NCBI RefSeq assembly: GCF_030453725.1
Contig: NZ_JAKDJU010000001.1
Location: 14,415-78,414, forward strand
Origin: Brevibacterium picturae
GTDB taxonomy: Bacteria > Actinomycetota > Actinomycetes > Actinomycetales > Brevibacteriaceae
Direction of reading: 5' to 3'
DNA: 64,000 nt
In this document: piece after piece, positions 8,251 to 17,369 of the stretch
How positions within the stretch are numbered: the stretch's first letter is position 1
Layout: every line of letters starts with the position of its first letter
Notes under the pieces: generated by a model
What the model saw: only the letters and a program-made list of their open reading frames with translations
What the model was told of the DNA's origin: nothing
The model's database searches: none
Program-made: the position numbers and the translations under genes

Positions 8251-9720
8251 ATGTTCACGCACCCCGCGGATGACCCGGACCACCCCGATTATCGGGGCCC
8301 TGGTTCGTGGGCCCGGCTCCCGGGCATCACCACCGAGATCGATCGGTGGTGCCGGATTCTGCGTGACCTCGAACCGGCGGACAATGCTTGGGAGGCGCAG
8401 ACCCGCATTCGCTCGCTCGAAGAGCTCGCAGCGGCCGCCGCAGCTGCTCAGGCGCGTGAGGCTGTAGCCTTCCATACGCATCGCCAGCGCGAAGACGCCG
8501 CCAATGACGTGCCCACGCGCGAACAGGGAAAGTACGCCGGCAATGAGATCGCGCTGGCCAAGAGAGTCTCACCTTCGACGGGTCGCAAGTTTCTGTCGAC
8601 TTCCAAGGCAGTGGTCAACGATCTTCCTCGCACCTATGCGGCCCTGGCCACCGGTTCTATTTCCGAAGCCAAGGCTCGCATCATCGCCGATGAGACGGCA
8701 TGGCTCACGTCCGAAGAGCGTCTCTTCGTCGATGAAGAGCTCAAGGACCGTGCCTCTGTGGCCGGTAATCGCCGGCTGCGGAACGAGGCCCGCTCTCTGG
8801 CGGCAAATGTGTCCTCTGACAATGCGCATGAGAGGGCCGAAGCGGCGAGCACGGGCCGACATGTGTCCTTGCAGGCGCTCAACAATGGCATGGCTCAGCT
8901 CAGTGCCACCCTGCCTCTGCAGCAGGCCGTCGCCGCCTATGAGAATCTGGAGGCCGATGCCGCCGAGCGCAAGATGGAAGGCCTGGACTTCGGCCGCACC
9001 CGCAATCAGCTGATGGCCGATGTATTGGTGGAACGACTCACTGGGCAGGGCTCTGCCGATGATGTCCCCACCGAAATCCACGTCGTCATGGAAGCTGAGA
9101 GCCTCTTCTCAGACGGGCAGGTGCCGGCATGGATTCCGAGCTATGGACCATTGCCCGCGAAAACAGCACGCAACTTCCTCGCCGCGAACCAGGCACGAAC
9201 CTTCATCCGCCGTATGTTCACATCACCGGATACCGGGCAGCTGGTCGGCATGGATTCTCGACGGCGGACCTTCGGCGGCTTGCTGCGTCGCATGGTCGTC
9301 TTCCGCGACGATGTGTGTCGTACGCCGTGGTGTGACGCCCCGATCAGGCACGCCGATCATGTGACTCCGGTTGCCGAGGGCGGCGAGACGGAGTGGTCAA
9401 ACGCATCGGGTCTGTGTGCGGCCTGCAACTATGCCAAGGAGCACCCCGGGTGGCGGCACGAGGCTACGGCCGAAGACCTCACCGTCTCAACCCCGACGGG
9501 AGAAGAGTATGAAACAGTCACTCCCCCGTTCGTCACCAAGTTCGGGGACGCCAAGTTCGGGGACGCCAAGCGAGGTCATTCCAGGCGGCGAAAACCCGGC
9601 GATGACGCTGGTGACGACGAGCCACCGGCCGGTGAGACAGCAGACGATATCGTCGACTTCCCGCATCGGAGTCCTGCGGAGGAGCTTTTCGAGGACCTGA
9701 TCCTCAGAGATACCGGGTGA
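8251..9720 (+). CDS. DUF222 and HNH endonuclease domain protein (13E12 family)
   Basis: A protein of 489 residues. Residues about 30-330 form the helical DUF222 domain common in actinobacteria (13E12 repeat family of mycobacteria). A C-terminal HNH domain follows: Cys residues in CRTPWCD, the HADHVTP core with the catalytic histidine, then CAACNYAKEHPGW, giving a four-Cys zinc site. These proteins occur in many copies per genome and are presumed DNA nucleases; some mycobacterial members are under SOS control. The acidic tail carries a short duplication (KFGDA twice). There is no intron, inteins or transposase beside it. Its natural target is unknown. Confidence 0.88.
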   Translation: MFTHPADDPDHPDYRGPGSWARLPGITTEIDRWCRILRDLEPADNAWEAQTRIRSLEELAAAAAAAQAREAVAFHTHRQREDAANDVPTREQGKYAGNEIALAKRVSPSTGRKFLSTSKAVVNDLPRTYAALATGSISEAKARIIADETAWLTSEERLFVDEELKDRASVAGNRRLRNEARSLAANVSSDNAHERAEAASTGRHVSLQALNNGMAQLSATLPLQQAVAAYENLEADAAERKMEGLDFGRTRNQLMADVLVERLTGQGSADDVPTEIHVVMEAESLFSDGQVPAWIPSYGPLPAKTARNFLAANQARTFIRRMFTSPDTGQLVGMDSRRRTFGGLLRRMVVFRDDVCRTPWCDAPIRHADHVTPVAEGGETEWSNASGLCAACNYAKEHPGWRHEATAEDLTVSTPTGEEYETVTPPFVTKFGDAKFGDAKRGHSRRRKPGDDAGDDEPPAGETADDIVDFPHRSPAEELFEDLILRDTG

Positions 9721-9767
9721 CGAATCTCTGCGTCCACCGTGGCGCCGGGCTTACCCGAGCGTCGTGC

Positions 9768-11483
9768 TCACGCAAGATCAACTTCGATGATCTTCCGATG
9801 TGCGCCCTGGCGATCGCCCCGGTCCTTCTCGAACTCTGCGATAAAATCATCCAACTCGCTCACTTCTGCGTACCCCCACCCGTACGCGTTGGCGAGATCC
9901 CTGAAATCTCGACCGTGGGGAACAGTGAAGTATCTTTCGAGGTACGGGGCCACGTGATCCTGTGAGTGTTCGAGGCCCGAGAAGATCGCGCCCCCGTCGT
10001 CGTTGAGAGCGACGATGAGCACCTCCCCTTGTTCTTCTGCACTGGGGTTCAGCAGACCGCCCACATCGTGGAGCATTGCGACATCACCGATGACCAGCAC
10101 AACCTGCTCGCCGAGAGCGAGTGAGATGCCAGTGGCAGTCGAGATGAGACCATCGATGCCGGCGAGCCCGCGAGAGGCATGGATGCGCGCCCGAATGTCG
10201 TTGGCTTCGCTGAGATAGCGGATCGCGTTCGAACTGGCAGCGAAGAGATTGATCGCACTGTCGGCCAAATATTCGGTGATCGCTCGCGCAAGTGCCTGCT
10301 TGGCCAGGGGCTGCGTCGCGGTCAACGTCCGACGGTCACGCCGCGAGTCGGCAACGACAGCTTCACCCGCCCCCACCCACTCATCGCACCAGGCCATAGC
10401 ATCAGCCATCTCCCCACCTTCATCGGCAGACGCAGAGAGCGCGACTGCATCGACATCATCAGGCAGGCGTTGAATCAATATCTCCGGGTCCGCAAGAAGT
10501 GCCGCAACAGGTCTGGTCAGAGTCGGCTTTCCGTGCACAATCACAGAGCGGATCGCCGTGCGCAGATTTTCACAATCGGCAAGCACACGAGCATGTGCGG
10601 GAACAAGAATGTGCGAGGCCCGCAGTTCGAACGCCAGCGGGCTCGATGGTTCGGCCAAGACCGGAGTGGCGTACTCCTCGGCCAACGCGGACAGCGAATC
10701 GGCCGAGTGGCCACCAGCGTCTCCGGCAACGATGACCGTGCCCGGAAGAATGCGGACCGAGGCGGTTCGCTCAGCGGCAGGCGCGCTGCCCGTCATACTC
10801 GCGGACTTCGCCGCCAGCGTCCGAACGTGAGTCTTCCAATGGGCAAGCTCGTCGACCGTGGGCACGAGCGGCACATCGAATTGGACGTTGAACTGGACGG
10901 GCCCGGATTCGCGCCCGAGGCCATGCCTGTCATGACCTGCACCCAACGACCGGGCAGCTGCCTCGGCGATCAGGTCCTCTGCATCGGCACTTCCGGCGGG
11001 CACATCGAAACGGGCACGCACATCACTGAGCACCTGCGACTGATCATCGATCGTCTGGTTCGCACCTGTCCCCCGCAGTCGAGCGGGCCGATCTGCTGTG
11101 ATCGCAATGAGCGGAAGATGCCCGTACGAGGCTTCAAGCACCGCAGGATGCAGGTTCGCCACAGCCGAACCGGAGGTCGTCACCAGCGCAACGGTGCCAC
11201 ACCCGCCAGCACTGGCCCCACCATCGGCAGCATCAGCCCCAGCACTCTGCTTTGCGCGCAGACCCCGTGCCAGTCCCAGTGCCAGGAACCCGGCATCGCG
11301 CTCATCGATGCGCACATGGGTACGGATCACCCCCGCCTCGGCGAGGGGGGCGAGCGCATAGATCAACGGTGCGGACCGGGACCCGGGCGCGATGACGACC
11401 TCGGTGACTCCGGACGACGCCAACCCCTGGGCAATCTGCTGCGCCACTGCGCTCGAATTCAACATCACCTGATATTCAACCAC
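9768..11483 (-). CDS. menD: SEPHCHC synthase MenD
   Basis: A protein of 571 residues, the normal length of MenD. It has the N-terminal pyrimidine-binding motif VIAPGSRSAPL near residue 30 and the C-terminal diphosphate-binding region with DGLISTATGISLALGEQ and VIGDVAMLHDVGGLLN. It joins 2-oxoglutarate (after decarboxylation on thiamine diphosphate) to isochorismate. GTG at 11483 is chosen because AGGTGG lies a few bases upstream; an ATG six codons later has its AGGTG immediately adjacent and is less well spaced. It diverges from the esterase gene with 41 bases between them. Confidence 0.93.
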   Translation of the reverse strand: MVEYQVMLNSSAVAQQIAQGLASSGVTEVVIAPGSRSAPLIYALAPLAEAGVIRTHVRIDERDAGFLALGLARGLRAKQSAGADAADGGASAGGCGTVALVTTSGSAVANLHPAVLEASYGHLPLIAITADRPARLRGTGANQTIDDQSQVLSDVRARFDVPAGSADAEDLIAEAAARSLGAGHDRHGLGRESGPVQFNVQFDVPLVPTVDELAHWKTHVRTLAAKSASMTGSAPAAERTASVRILPGTVIVAGDAGGHSADSLSALAEEYATPVLAEPSSPLAFELRASHILVPAHARVLADCENLRTAIRSVIVHGKPTLTRPVAALLADPEILIQRLPDDVDAVALSASADEGGEMADAMAWCDEWVGAGEAVVADSRRDRRTLTATQPLAKQALARAITEYLADSAINLFAASSNAIRYLSEANDIRARIHASRGLAGIDGLISTATGISLALGEQVVLVIGDVAMLHDVGGLLNPSAEEQGEVLIVALNDDGGAIFSGLEHSQDHVAPYLERYFTVPHGRDFRDLANAYGWGYAEVSELDDFIAEFEKDRGDRQGAHRKIIEVDLA

Positions 11484-11524
11484 TAACCCACCTGCGGTTC
11501 ACGTTGACTGTCTACGGTTGACCC

Positions 11525-13081
11525 ATGCGCCGATCGATTCTCTTCGCGGTTGGGGCGCGTGCGATCCGTTCGCTGACCGCTGCCCGCTCCCACAGAGGAC
11601 GCTTCCCAACCCTCGACCAGAACAGCTCGTTCCTCGGTCCCGAGCCACGCGGAAAGGACGCGAGGAAGTGGCACATCCGCGACAAACGCAAGCTGTCGAA
11701 CCGACTGCGGGAGTTCTTCATCTACTCTCCCGCGCTGGGTCGCACCGTCGGTGTGCGCGTGCTGCTGCCCGGAATTCCACAGGAGGTCAGCCCTGTCATC
11801 CACCTCTATCACGGTGGCGGCGACGACTTCCGATCGTGGACGGACTTCGGTGCGGCCGAGGAGCTCACGCTCGACTCGCCCTACCTGGTCGTCATGCCCG
11901 ATGCGGGAGCAGGAACCTACTCCCGGGTGGCGGTCGGCAGCGCGGTCCATGACTGGCCGAGCTTCCACACCAAGGAGATCCCAGAATTCCTGCGCAAGAA
12001 CTACTCAGTGGACTTCGCGCCCGAGAACCAACTCCTGGCGGGACTGTCCATGGGCGGATACGGGGCGATGAAGTATGCCGCCTGGCACCCGGACCGCTAC
12101 AGTTGGGCGGCGGCGTTCTCCTCCCCACTCGATCCCTTGTCTGCGATACCGGCCTTCGACATCATCGCCATGCGGGAGGGCGCGAAGTCGATGACCCTGT
12201 TCGGTGATCCCGTCGCCGACCGCAGCGAATGGATCGCCAACTCCCCCTACGGCCTGGCGGAGAACCTGCAGGGCCTGCACCTGTGGCTCAGCGCCGGCTC
12301 CGGCAGCCTCGAAGAGTCAAAGGACCGCGACCTCCTCGAATCAATGGTCAACCAGCAGGGTGAACGATTCTCCGCGCGGCTGAATGCGCTGGGCATCCGA
12401 CACTCGTGGTTCCCTCGCACCACGGGCCTGCACAACTGGACCAGCTGGGAACGGGAGCTGGGCGCCTGGCTGAAGACTCTGCGTCGCCAACGCGATTACG
12501 CCAGCTCCGACAACCGCAGCGCCGAGCGCCGAGGCGGCAGTCTCGAAGATCGCAAAGGGAGCAGTTCCGACGGCCGCCGAGGTGGTCCCCGCGTCGCCGA
12601 CGGTGGTGAGTTCTCGTATCTGACAGGTCATGCCCTCTTCGACATTCACGGGTGGCGAGTCGAGATCTCGCGACGGCGTGCCCAGATCGTGTGTTTCGGC
12701 TCCGTCAGCACGGCAGGCTTCTCCCTGACCGGCACCGGAAGCTTCCGGGTCCGCACACCTGGCCTGTACGAACCCCGCCGCCGATACGACATCTCCGTCG
12801 TCGGCCCCACCGGCACGAACGACTATCCGCAGCGAGCCGACAAGAAGGGGCGTCTGACATTCACCGGTCGACTGGCTGCGGCCATGCACGATCCGATCAT
12901 CCCCGGCAAGCGCACCCAGCACTTTACGACGGTGGGTCAGTCCGAAGTCACGACGGTTCACATCGCGTCGGCGCCGGATGACTCGGCCCCGCACGTTCAC
13001 GATGCTCAAATCCCCGAGGCACAGTCTGCGCAGGCGCAGGCTCGCCATACGCAGGGCGGAGCGACTGACAAGGCATTCTGA
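11525..13081 (+). CDS. Esterase-family alpha/beta hydrolase with basic C-terminal extension
   Basis: A protein of 518 residues. Residues about 60-315 form an alpha/beta hydrolase of the esterase D / PF00756 type: nucleophile serine in GLSMG at 173-177 (Ser175), probable catalytic histidine in TGLHNW (His303), and the oxyanion stretch YHGGGDDF at 95-102. A region rich in Arg, Ser and Gly (about 318-360) leads to a C-terminal domain of unknown type. No clear signal peptide is seen, although the N-terminus is hydrophobic in part. Mycolyltransferases and S-formylglutathione hydrolases share the fold, but the substrate here is unknown. It lies between menD and menC, yet it is not of the MenH family. 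Confidence 0.75.
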   Translation: MRRSILFAVGARAIRSLTAARSHRGRFPTLDQNSSFLGPEPRGKDARKWHIRDKRKLSNRLREFFIYSPALGRTVGVRVLLPGIPQEVSPVIHLYHGGGDDFRSWTDFGAAEELTLDSPYLVVMPDAGAGTYSRVAVGSAVHDWPSFHTKEIPEFLRKNYSVDFAPENQLLAGLSMGGYGAMKYAAWHPDRYSWAAAFSSPLDPLSAIPAFDIIAMREGAKSMTLFGDPVADRSEWIANSPYGLAENLQGLHLWLSAGSGSLEESKDRDLLESMVNQQGERFSARLNALGIRHSWFPRTTGLHNWTSWERELGAWLKTLRRQRDYASSDNRSAERRGGSLEDRKGSSSDGRRGGPRVADGGEFSYLTGHALFDIHGWRVEISRRRAQIVCFGSVSTAGFSLTGTGSFRVRTPGLYEPRRRYDISVVGPTGTNDYPQRADKKGRLTFTGRLAAAMHDPIIPGKRTQHFTTVGQSEVTTVHIASAPDDSAPHVHDAQIPEAQSAQAQARHTQGGATDKAF

Positions 13082-13137
13082 ACCGCCGATGTGCCCGATT
13101 CGGCACATGATCACACCGAAACTCGACCTGACACTGT

Positions 13138-13200
13138 TTATGGTGATACCGATAAGGCTTATGGTGGGACCGACACAGATTATGGTGATGACGGTCGCAA
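13138..13200. repeat. Three 21-bp direct repeats upstream of a lipoprotein gene
   Basis: TTATGGTG begins at 13138, 13159 and 13180, exactly 21 bases apart; the next bases (GATACCGA, GGACCGAC, ATGACGGT) remain related. Twenty-one bases is two helical turns, so the copies face the same side of the DNA. They lie 52-114 bases before the lipoprotein start and could be activator or repressor sites. Confidence 0.8.
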
Positions 13201-13251
13201 TGCCGTGACCATCCCTCCTACCGATTGAACGCTGTCCTCGAGAGGTCACCC

Positions 13252-13962
13252 ATGAAACGCGTACTCCCAGCCATCGCTCTCATCGCCGGACTCAGCCTGA
13301 CAGGCTGTACGGGAAATGATCCTCAGGACGACAAGGCAGAGAACGGTTCCACCGCCCAACCCGCCTCGGAAGAGACACCCGCGGCCACTCAGCTCGACAA
13401 GGATCAGCTCACAGAGATCATCGAATCCACCGATGTCGACGGACAGTCGTACACAACCTTCGACATGTCCGCGGCTTCGGGCAGCGACGCGGTCAAGGTA
13501 CTCGAAACCTCCGAGTTCGAACCCGCAAAATGCAAGAACCTCTCGATGGCGGCCCTCAACGTCGCCCAGCAGAGCAAGGGAAACACCGTCGGCGGAATCT
13601 CGTCCGACGACACATTGAGCGTGGCGCTCATGAGCTTCTCCGACGATGATGCCGCGGGTTCACAGCTGAAGAACTCCACCAAGATCACCGAGGAGTGCAA
13701 GGACGTCACGGTCGAATCTCAGGGCGTCGAGATGAAGATGTCCTACGAAACCTTCGATGCCGCAGTCCCCAGTGCCGACGAAACAGTCGGCGTCCGCGCC
13801 AAGATCAGCGCCGGTGGTCAGACGGTCCTCAACGCGGACACAGTCACCGGCCGAGTCGGTAACAACATCGTCACCGCCGCCAATGTCGCCGACACCGATG
13901 ATGAGAAGTCAGTGCCCGACACCGCCGAGGCATTCGTCGACGCCGTCAAGAACGTGGGCTGA
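13252..13962 (+). CDS. Putative lipoprotein of unknown function
   Basis: A protein of 236 residues with a lipoprotein signal peptide: MKRVLP, a hydrophobic core, then the lipobox LTGC with the lipidated Cys at residue 19. After it comes a Thr/Glu/Ala-rich linker and a domain of about 180 residues that I do not recognise. An AGAGG lies about 6 bases before the ATG at 13252; an in-frame upstream start at 13225 would place extra residues before the signal peptide and is unlikely. It would be tethered to the outer face of the cytoplasmic membrane. Upstream are three 21-bp phased repeats. The end faces menC across 6 bases. Confidence 0.8.
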   Translation: MKRVLPAIALIAGLSLTGCTGNDPQDDKAENGSTAQPASEETPAATQLDKDQLTEIIESTDVDGQSYTTFDMSAASGSDAVKVLETSEFEPAKCKNLSMAALNVAQQSKGNTVGGISSDDTLSVALMSFSDDDAAGSQLKNSTKITEECKDVTVESQGVEMKMSYETFDAAVPSADETVGVRAKISAGGQTVLNADTVTGRVGNNIVTAANVADTDDEKSVPDTAEAFVDAVKNVG

Positions 13963-13968
13963 GCAACC

Positions 13969-15069
13969 TCACGGCAATGAGCTGAGCAGCGTCGGCCGCA
14001 GTGCTCTCCAGCACTCCTGCAGCCGTGTTGACCACCAGTCGAATCGCCCCCGATCCACTGCCAGCCCCTTCAGGCGCCGTGGGTCCGGGACGATTCGCGT
14101 GACCGGGATCTGTCCGTCGACGGGGCTGAGGCCGAGATCCGTGCTCACCACATCCTCGGCGAAGAGTCGCGCCGTGCCCAGACCGCACGCCGGCTTCTCG
14201 CCGAGGATCTCCCGACTTCGCTGTGTGCTCGGCAGCGTGGCAGCCAACTGAGCACCGGCGCCCAGCCCAACCGAGGACTCCAGCGCCGACGACACCACAG
14301 CCGGCAGACCGCAGGCTTCGAGCACCGACCGTGCGGCAGCGACCCCGCCCAGCGGCTGGACTTTGACGATGACGACCTCGGCGGCGCCCAATTCCGCCAC
14401 ACGGAGGGGGTCCTCGGCCTTTCGGATCGATTCGTCTGCGGCCAGGACCACCGGCAGTCCCTGAGCCGAGAGGTGCTCGCGCAGCCGCGCCATATCCTCG
14501 ACGGCTGCGACGGGCTGTTCGAGGTACTGCAGGTCGAAGGACGCGAATTCGGTGCAGGCGGTCAGCGCGTCGGGCAGCGCATACCCGGCATTCGCATCAA
14601 GTCGCAGCGTCGTCGTGGGAAACAACCGCCGGAATTCTCGCAGCCGCTCCAGATCCTCGGGCAGGGAAGCGATTCCGTGTTCGGCGACCTTCGCCTTGAC
14701 CGTACCAACGGGACCGTAGCGGGCAAGGAGCGAACCGACCTCAGATGTCGCACACGCAGGCAGAGTCGCATTGACCGCGACAGACTGAACGACAGGCTGG
14801 CCGACAGACTGGCCGACGGTCGCAGATCCAGCCTCGGCTGCCCCCGGCAGCAGCCCTGCGAACTCGAGCGCGGCCCGCAGCCACCGGGAGGATTCGACCG
14901 AGCCGTATTCGGTGAATGGGGAGAATTCAGCCCATCCGTCGGGACCTTCGAAGAGCATGACCTCGCGTTCGGTGATTGACCGGAACCGGGTGACCATGGG
15001 GAGAGCGAGAACGTGGAAATTCGGCACGAGTTCGGTGATCGACTCGGGAATCTGCTGCGTATCAGCCAT
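13969..15069 (-). CDS. menC: o-Succinylbenzoate synthase MenC
   Basis: A protein of 366 residues of the enolase superfamily. The catalytic lysine is in VKAKVAEHG near residue 135, metal ligands are in LRLDANAGY, LEQP and ADES, and a second lysine is in VVIVKVQPLGG. It dehydrates SHCHC to o-succinylbenzoate. The family's sequences overlap with racemases, but the immediate neighbour menB on the other strand secures the assignment. Its start codon has no Shine-Dalgarno sequence, and a -10 box lies 6 bases upstream. Confidence 0.9.
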   Translation of the reverse strand: MADTQQIPESITELVPNFHVLALPMVTRFRSITEREVMLFEGPDGWAEFSPFTEYGSVESSRWLRAALEFAGLLPGAAEAGSATVGQSVGQPVVQSVAVNATLPACATSEVGSLLARYGPVGTVKAKVAEHGIASLPEDLERLREFRRLFPTTTLRLDANAGYALPDALTACTEFASFDLQYLEQPVAAVEDMARLREHLSAQGLPVVLAADESIRKAEDPLRVAELGAAEVVIVKVQPLGGVAAARSVLEACGLPAVVSSALESSVGLGAGAQLAATLPSTQRSREILGEKPACGLGTARLFAEDVVSTDLGLSPVDGQIPVTRIVPDPRRLKGLAVDRGRFDWWSTRLQECWRALRPTLLSSLP

Positions 15070-15113
15070 GGGCCAACCATAGCGGTCGGGCGACAGGCGA
15101 TAGGCTGGGGGCC
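15070..15113. promoter_or_regulatory. Overlapping divergent leaderless promoters of menC and menB
   Basis: On the minus strand TATGGT (15081 to 15076) lies 6 bases before the menC ATG. On the plus strand TAGGCT (15101-15106) lies 7 bases before the menB ATG. The two -10 boxes are so close that the -35 region of each falls on or beside the -10 of the other. Binding of polymerase at one promoter should therefore block the other. Confidence 0.55.
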
Positions 15114-16031
15114 ATGACGGTTTCTGAAATCTTTGACCCCTCCCAGTGGCGCGAAGTCTCCGGATTCGACTTCACCGACATCACCTACCACCGCGCGGTC
15201 AAACCCGACGGCACCGACCTGGGCTGCGTACGCATCGCCTTCGACCGTCCCGATATCCGCAACGCCTTCCGCCCCCACACCGTCGACGAACTCTATCGAG
15301 CCCTCGACCACGCCCGCCAGACCTCGGACGTCGGCGCGGTCCTGCTCACAGGCAACGGCCCCAGCTCACGCGACGGCGGCTGGGCCTTCTGCTCCGGCGG
15401 TGACCAGCGCATCCGTGGCCGCTCCGGCTACCAGTACGCAACCGGTGAGACCCGCGAATCTGTGGACCCGGCCCGTGCCGGTCGTCTCCACATCCTCGAG
15501 GTCCAACGACTCATCCGCACCATGCCGAAGGTCGTCATCGCCGTCGTCCCCGGCTGGGCGGCCGGGGGCGGACACAGCCTCCACGTCGTCTGCGACATCA
15601 CCATCGCCTCACGCCAGCATGCGAAGTTCAAACAGACCGATGCCGACGTCGGCTCATACGACGCCGGCTACGGCTCTGCTTACCTCGCGAAGATGGTCGG
15701 CCAGAAGAAGGCCCGAGAGATCTTCTTCCTCGGCCGCACCTACTCGGCCCAGGACATGGCCGACATGGGTGCTGTCAACGAGGTCGTGAACCATGAGGAC
15801 CTCGAGACCGCGGCGATGACCATGGCCACGGAGATCCTCGGCAAGTCCCCCAACGCCCAGCGGATGTTGAAGTTCGCCTTCAACCTCGTCGACGACGGCC
15901 TCATGGGCCAGCAGGTCTTCGCAGGTGAGGCTACTCGTCTGGGTTATATGACCGACGAGGCCGTCGAGGGCCGCGACTCCTTCCTGGAAAAACGCGACCC
16001 CGACTGGTCCCCCTATCCCTGGTACTACTGA
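15114..16031 (+). CDS. menB: 1,4-Dihydroxy-2-naphthoyl-CoA synthase MenB
   Basis: A protein of 305 residues of the crotonase superfamily. It has the MenB features FCSGGDQRIRG near residue 100, the oxyanion-hole segment GWAAGGGHSLHVVCD near residue 145, DADVGSYDAGYGSAYLAKMVG, and the C-terminal DPDWSPYPWYY. It closes o-succinylbenzoyl-CoA to dihydroxynaphthoyl-CoA. It is the first gene of menB-menE-menA; menE begins 13 bases after its stop. Confidence 0.95.
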   Translation: MTVSEIFDPSQWREVSGFDFTDITYHRAVKPDGTDLGCVRIAFDRPDIRNAFRPHTVDELYRALDHARQTSDVGAVLLTGNGPSSRDGGWAFCSGGDQRIRGRSGYQYATGETRESVDPARAGRLHILEVQRLIRTMPKVVIAVVPGWAAGGGHSLHVVCDITIASRQHAKFKQTDADVGSYDAGYGSAYLAKMVGQKKAREIFFLGRTYSAQDMADMGAVNEVVNHEDLETAAMTMATEILGKSPNAQRMLKFAFNLVDDGLMGQQVFAGEATRLGYMTDEAVEGRDSFLEKRDPDWSPYPWYY

Positions 16032-16044
16032 GCACTTCCACTCC

Positions 16045-17283
16045 ATGACCACACAGCCCGTTGAGGATCTTCCCAGTGCAATCGATCGTGCCCTGGAGGG
16101 CCGGTCGATCCTCGTCCTGCCCCGCAATCGTGATGAATCCATCACCGAGGTGGCTCCGAGTCAGTGGACCGGTGCCGGCCGTGCACCGGCGCTGGTCCTG
16201 TTCACATCGGGTTCGACCGGGGCGGCCAAGGCCGTCGCCCTGTCCGCCGAGGCTCTGACCACCTCGGCGCGGGCAACCGAACGATTCCTCGCCGGCCCCG
16301 GCGATTGGCATCTGAGCCTGCCCATCAACCATATTGCGGGGTTCCAAGTGGAGCTGCGCGCCCGGCTCGCGGGCCGGGAGCCGGTCCGGGCCGCCTCGGC
16401 GACATTCACCGCTGAGGCCTTCGCGGACGAAGTCGCCGAACTTCTCGCACGATCCGGTGACCGGCCCAGCTACACCTCGCTGGTGCCCACCCAGCTGCAC
16501 CGGATCCTCGCCGACGAACGGGCCAGCGAAGCAGCGGCGAAGTTCGACGCGATCCTCCTCGGCGGATCCGCGATCTCGCCGGCACTGCTCGAGCGCGCCG
16601 ATGCACGCGGACTCCACATCGTGCGCACCTATGGGATGAGTGAAACCGCAGGTGGATGCGTGTACAACGGAGTGCCCTTCGATGGCGTCGAGATCACGAT
16701 CACGAACTCCTCGACGATCCACCTGCGCGGTCGGGTCGTGGCCGATTCCTATGTCGAGATCACCCCTGAGGGGCACATCTCTCCCGTCGACGACCAGGCG
16801 CTGACCACCGACGATGACGGGGCGAGGTCCATGCGCACAAGCGATCTGGGTCGGCTCGACGATGGGGTGCTCACGGTGCTCGGCCGGGCCGACGACATCA
16901 TCGTCTCCGGAGGCACGAACGTCTCACCTCATGCGCTCGAAACCGGGCTGCTGCCCACCTGGCAGCACCATGGGATCGCCGAGGTGCTCGTGACCTGGGT
17001 GCCCGATGAGGAGTGGGGCAAGCTGCTCGTGGCTCTCGTGAGGATCGAGGGCCGGGTTCCACCTGCTGCGGCGAAGGTTGAGGATTCGCCGCGTGAGTTC
17101 GCGCGCTATCTGGGCGGACTCGACCACCACATGCAAGGACAACTTCTGCCGCGGCTGGCCTTTCCTGTCACGGAGATCCCCCACCGTTCAATCGGCAAAC
17201 CCGACAGACAGGCTGCGGCCAGGCTCGCGGACGAGTTGGCTGGGCTAGCTGAACCGGCTGAAGCTGCTGAGACGGAGGAATGA
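16045..17283 (+). CDS. menE: o-Succinylbenzoate-CoA ligase MenE
   Basis: A protein of 412 residues of the AMP-forming acyl-CoA ligase family, somewhat short as MenE usually is. The phosphate-binding loop LFTSGSTGAAKAV lies near residue 53, YGMSETAGG near 195, and the hinge region DLGRLDDGVLTVLGRADDIIVSGGTNVSP near 275. The C-terminal lysine region IPHRSIGKPDR is present. It activates o-succinylbenzoate with ATP and CoA. The sequence follows menB on the same strand and leads to menA. Confidence 0.92.
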   Translation: MTTQPVEDLPSAIDRALEGRSILVLPRNRDESITEVAPSQWTGAGRAPALVLFTSGSTGAAKAVALSAEALTTSARATERFLAGPGDWHLSLPINHIAGFQVELRARLAGREPVRAASATFTAEAFADEVAELLARSGDRPSYTSLVPTQLHRILADERASEAAAKFDAILLGGSAISPALLERADARGLHIVRTYGMSETAGGCVYNGVPFDGVEITITNSSTIHLRGRVVADSYVEITPEGHISPVDDQALTTDDDGARSMRTSDLGRLDDGVLTVLGRADDIIVSGGTNVSPHALETGLLPTWQHHGIAEVLVTWVPDEEWGKLLVALVRIEGRVPPAAAKVEDSPREFARYLGGLDHHMQGQLLPRLAFPVTEIPHRSIGKPDRQAAARLADELAGLAEPAEAAETEE

Positions 17284-17324
17284 TCGGCTTCGGAGCGCGA
17301 ATACCCTAATAAGTGAACTATCGG

Positions 17325-17330
17325 TAATAT
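17325..17330 (+). promoter_or_regulatory. Possible -10 box of a menA promoter
   Basis: TAATAT at 17325-17330 lies in a short AT-rich stretch between menE and menA, about 40 bases before the menA start. It would give a leader of roughly 33 bases that contains the GAGGAAGG ribosome-binding site. No convincing -35 is seen, so menA may also be read through from menE. Confidence 0.45.
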
Positions 17331-17369
17331 GAAACGGTTCGAATTCTCGTGAGGAAGGTATCCCGCCCA

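Noticed and set aside
11525..13081. Assignment of the esterase as MenH
   Set aside because: It is about twice the length of MenH, belongs to a different hydrolase group, and lacks MenH family motifs. Position beside menD alone is not enough.
12978..13208. A small open frame over the 21-bp repeats
   Set aside because: It overlaps the end of the esterase gene, has no ribosome-binding site, and its heptad-like pattern is caused by the 21-base repeat.
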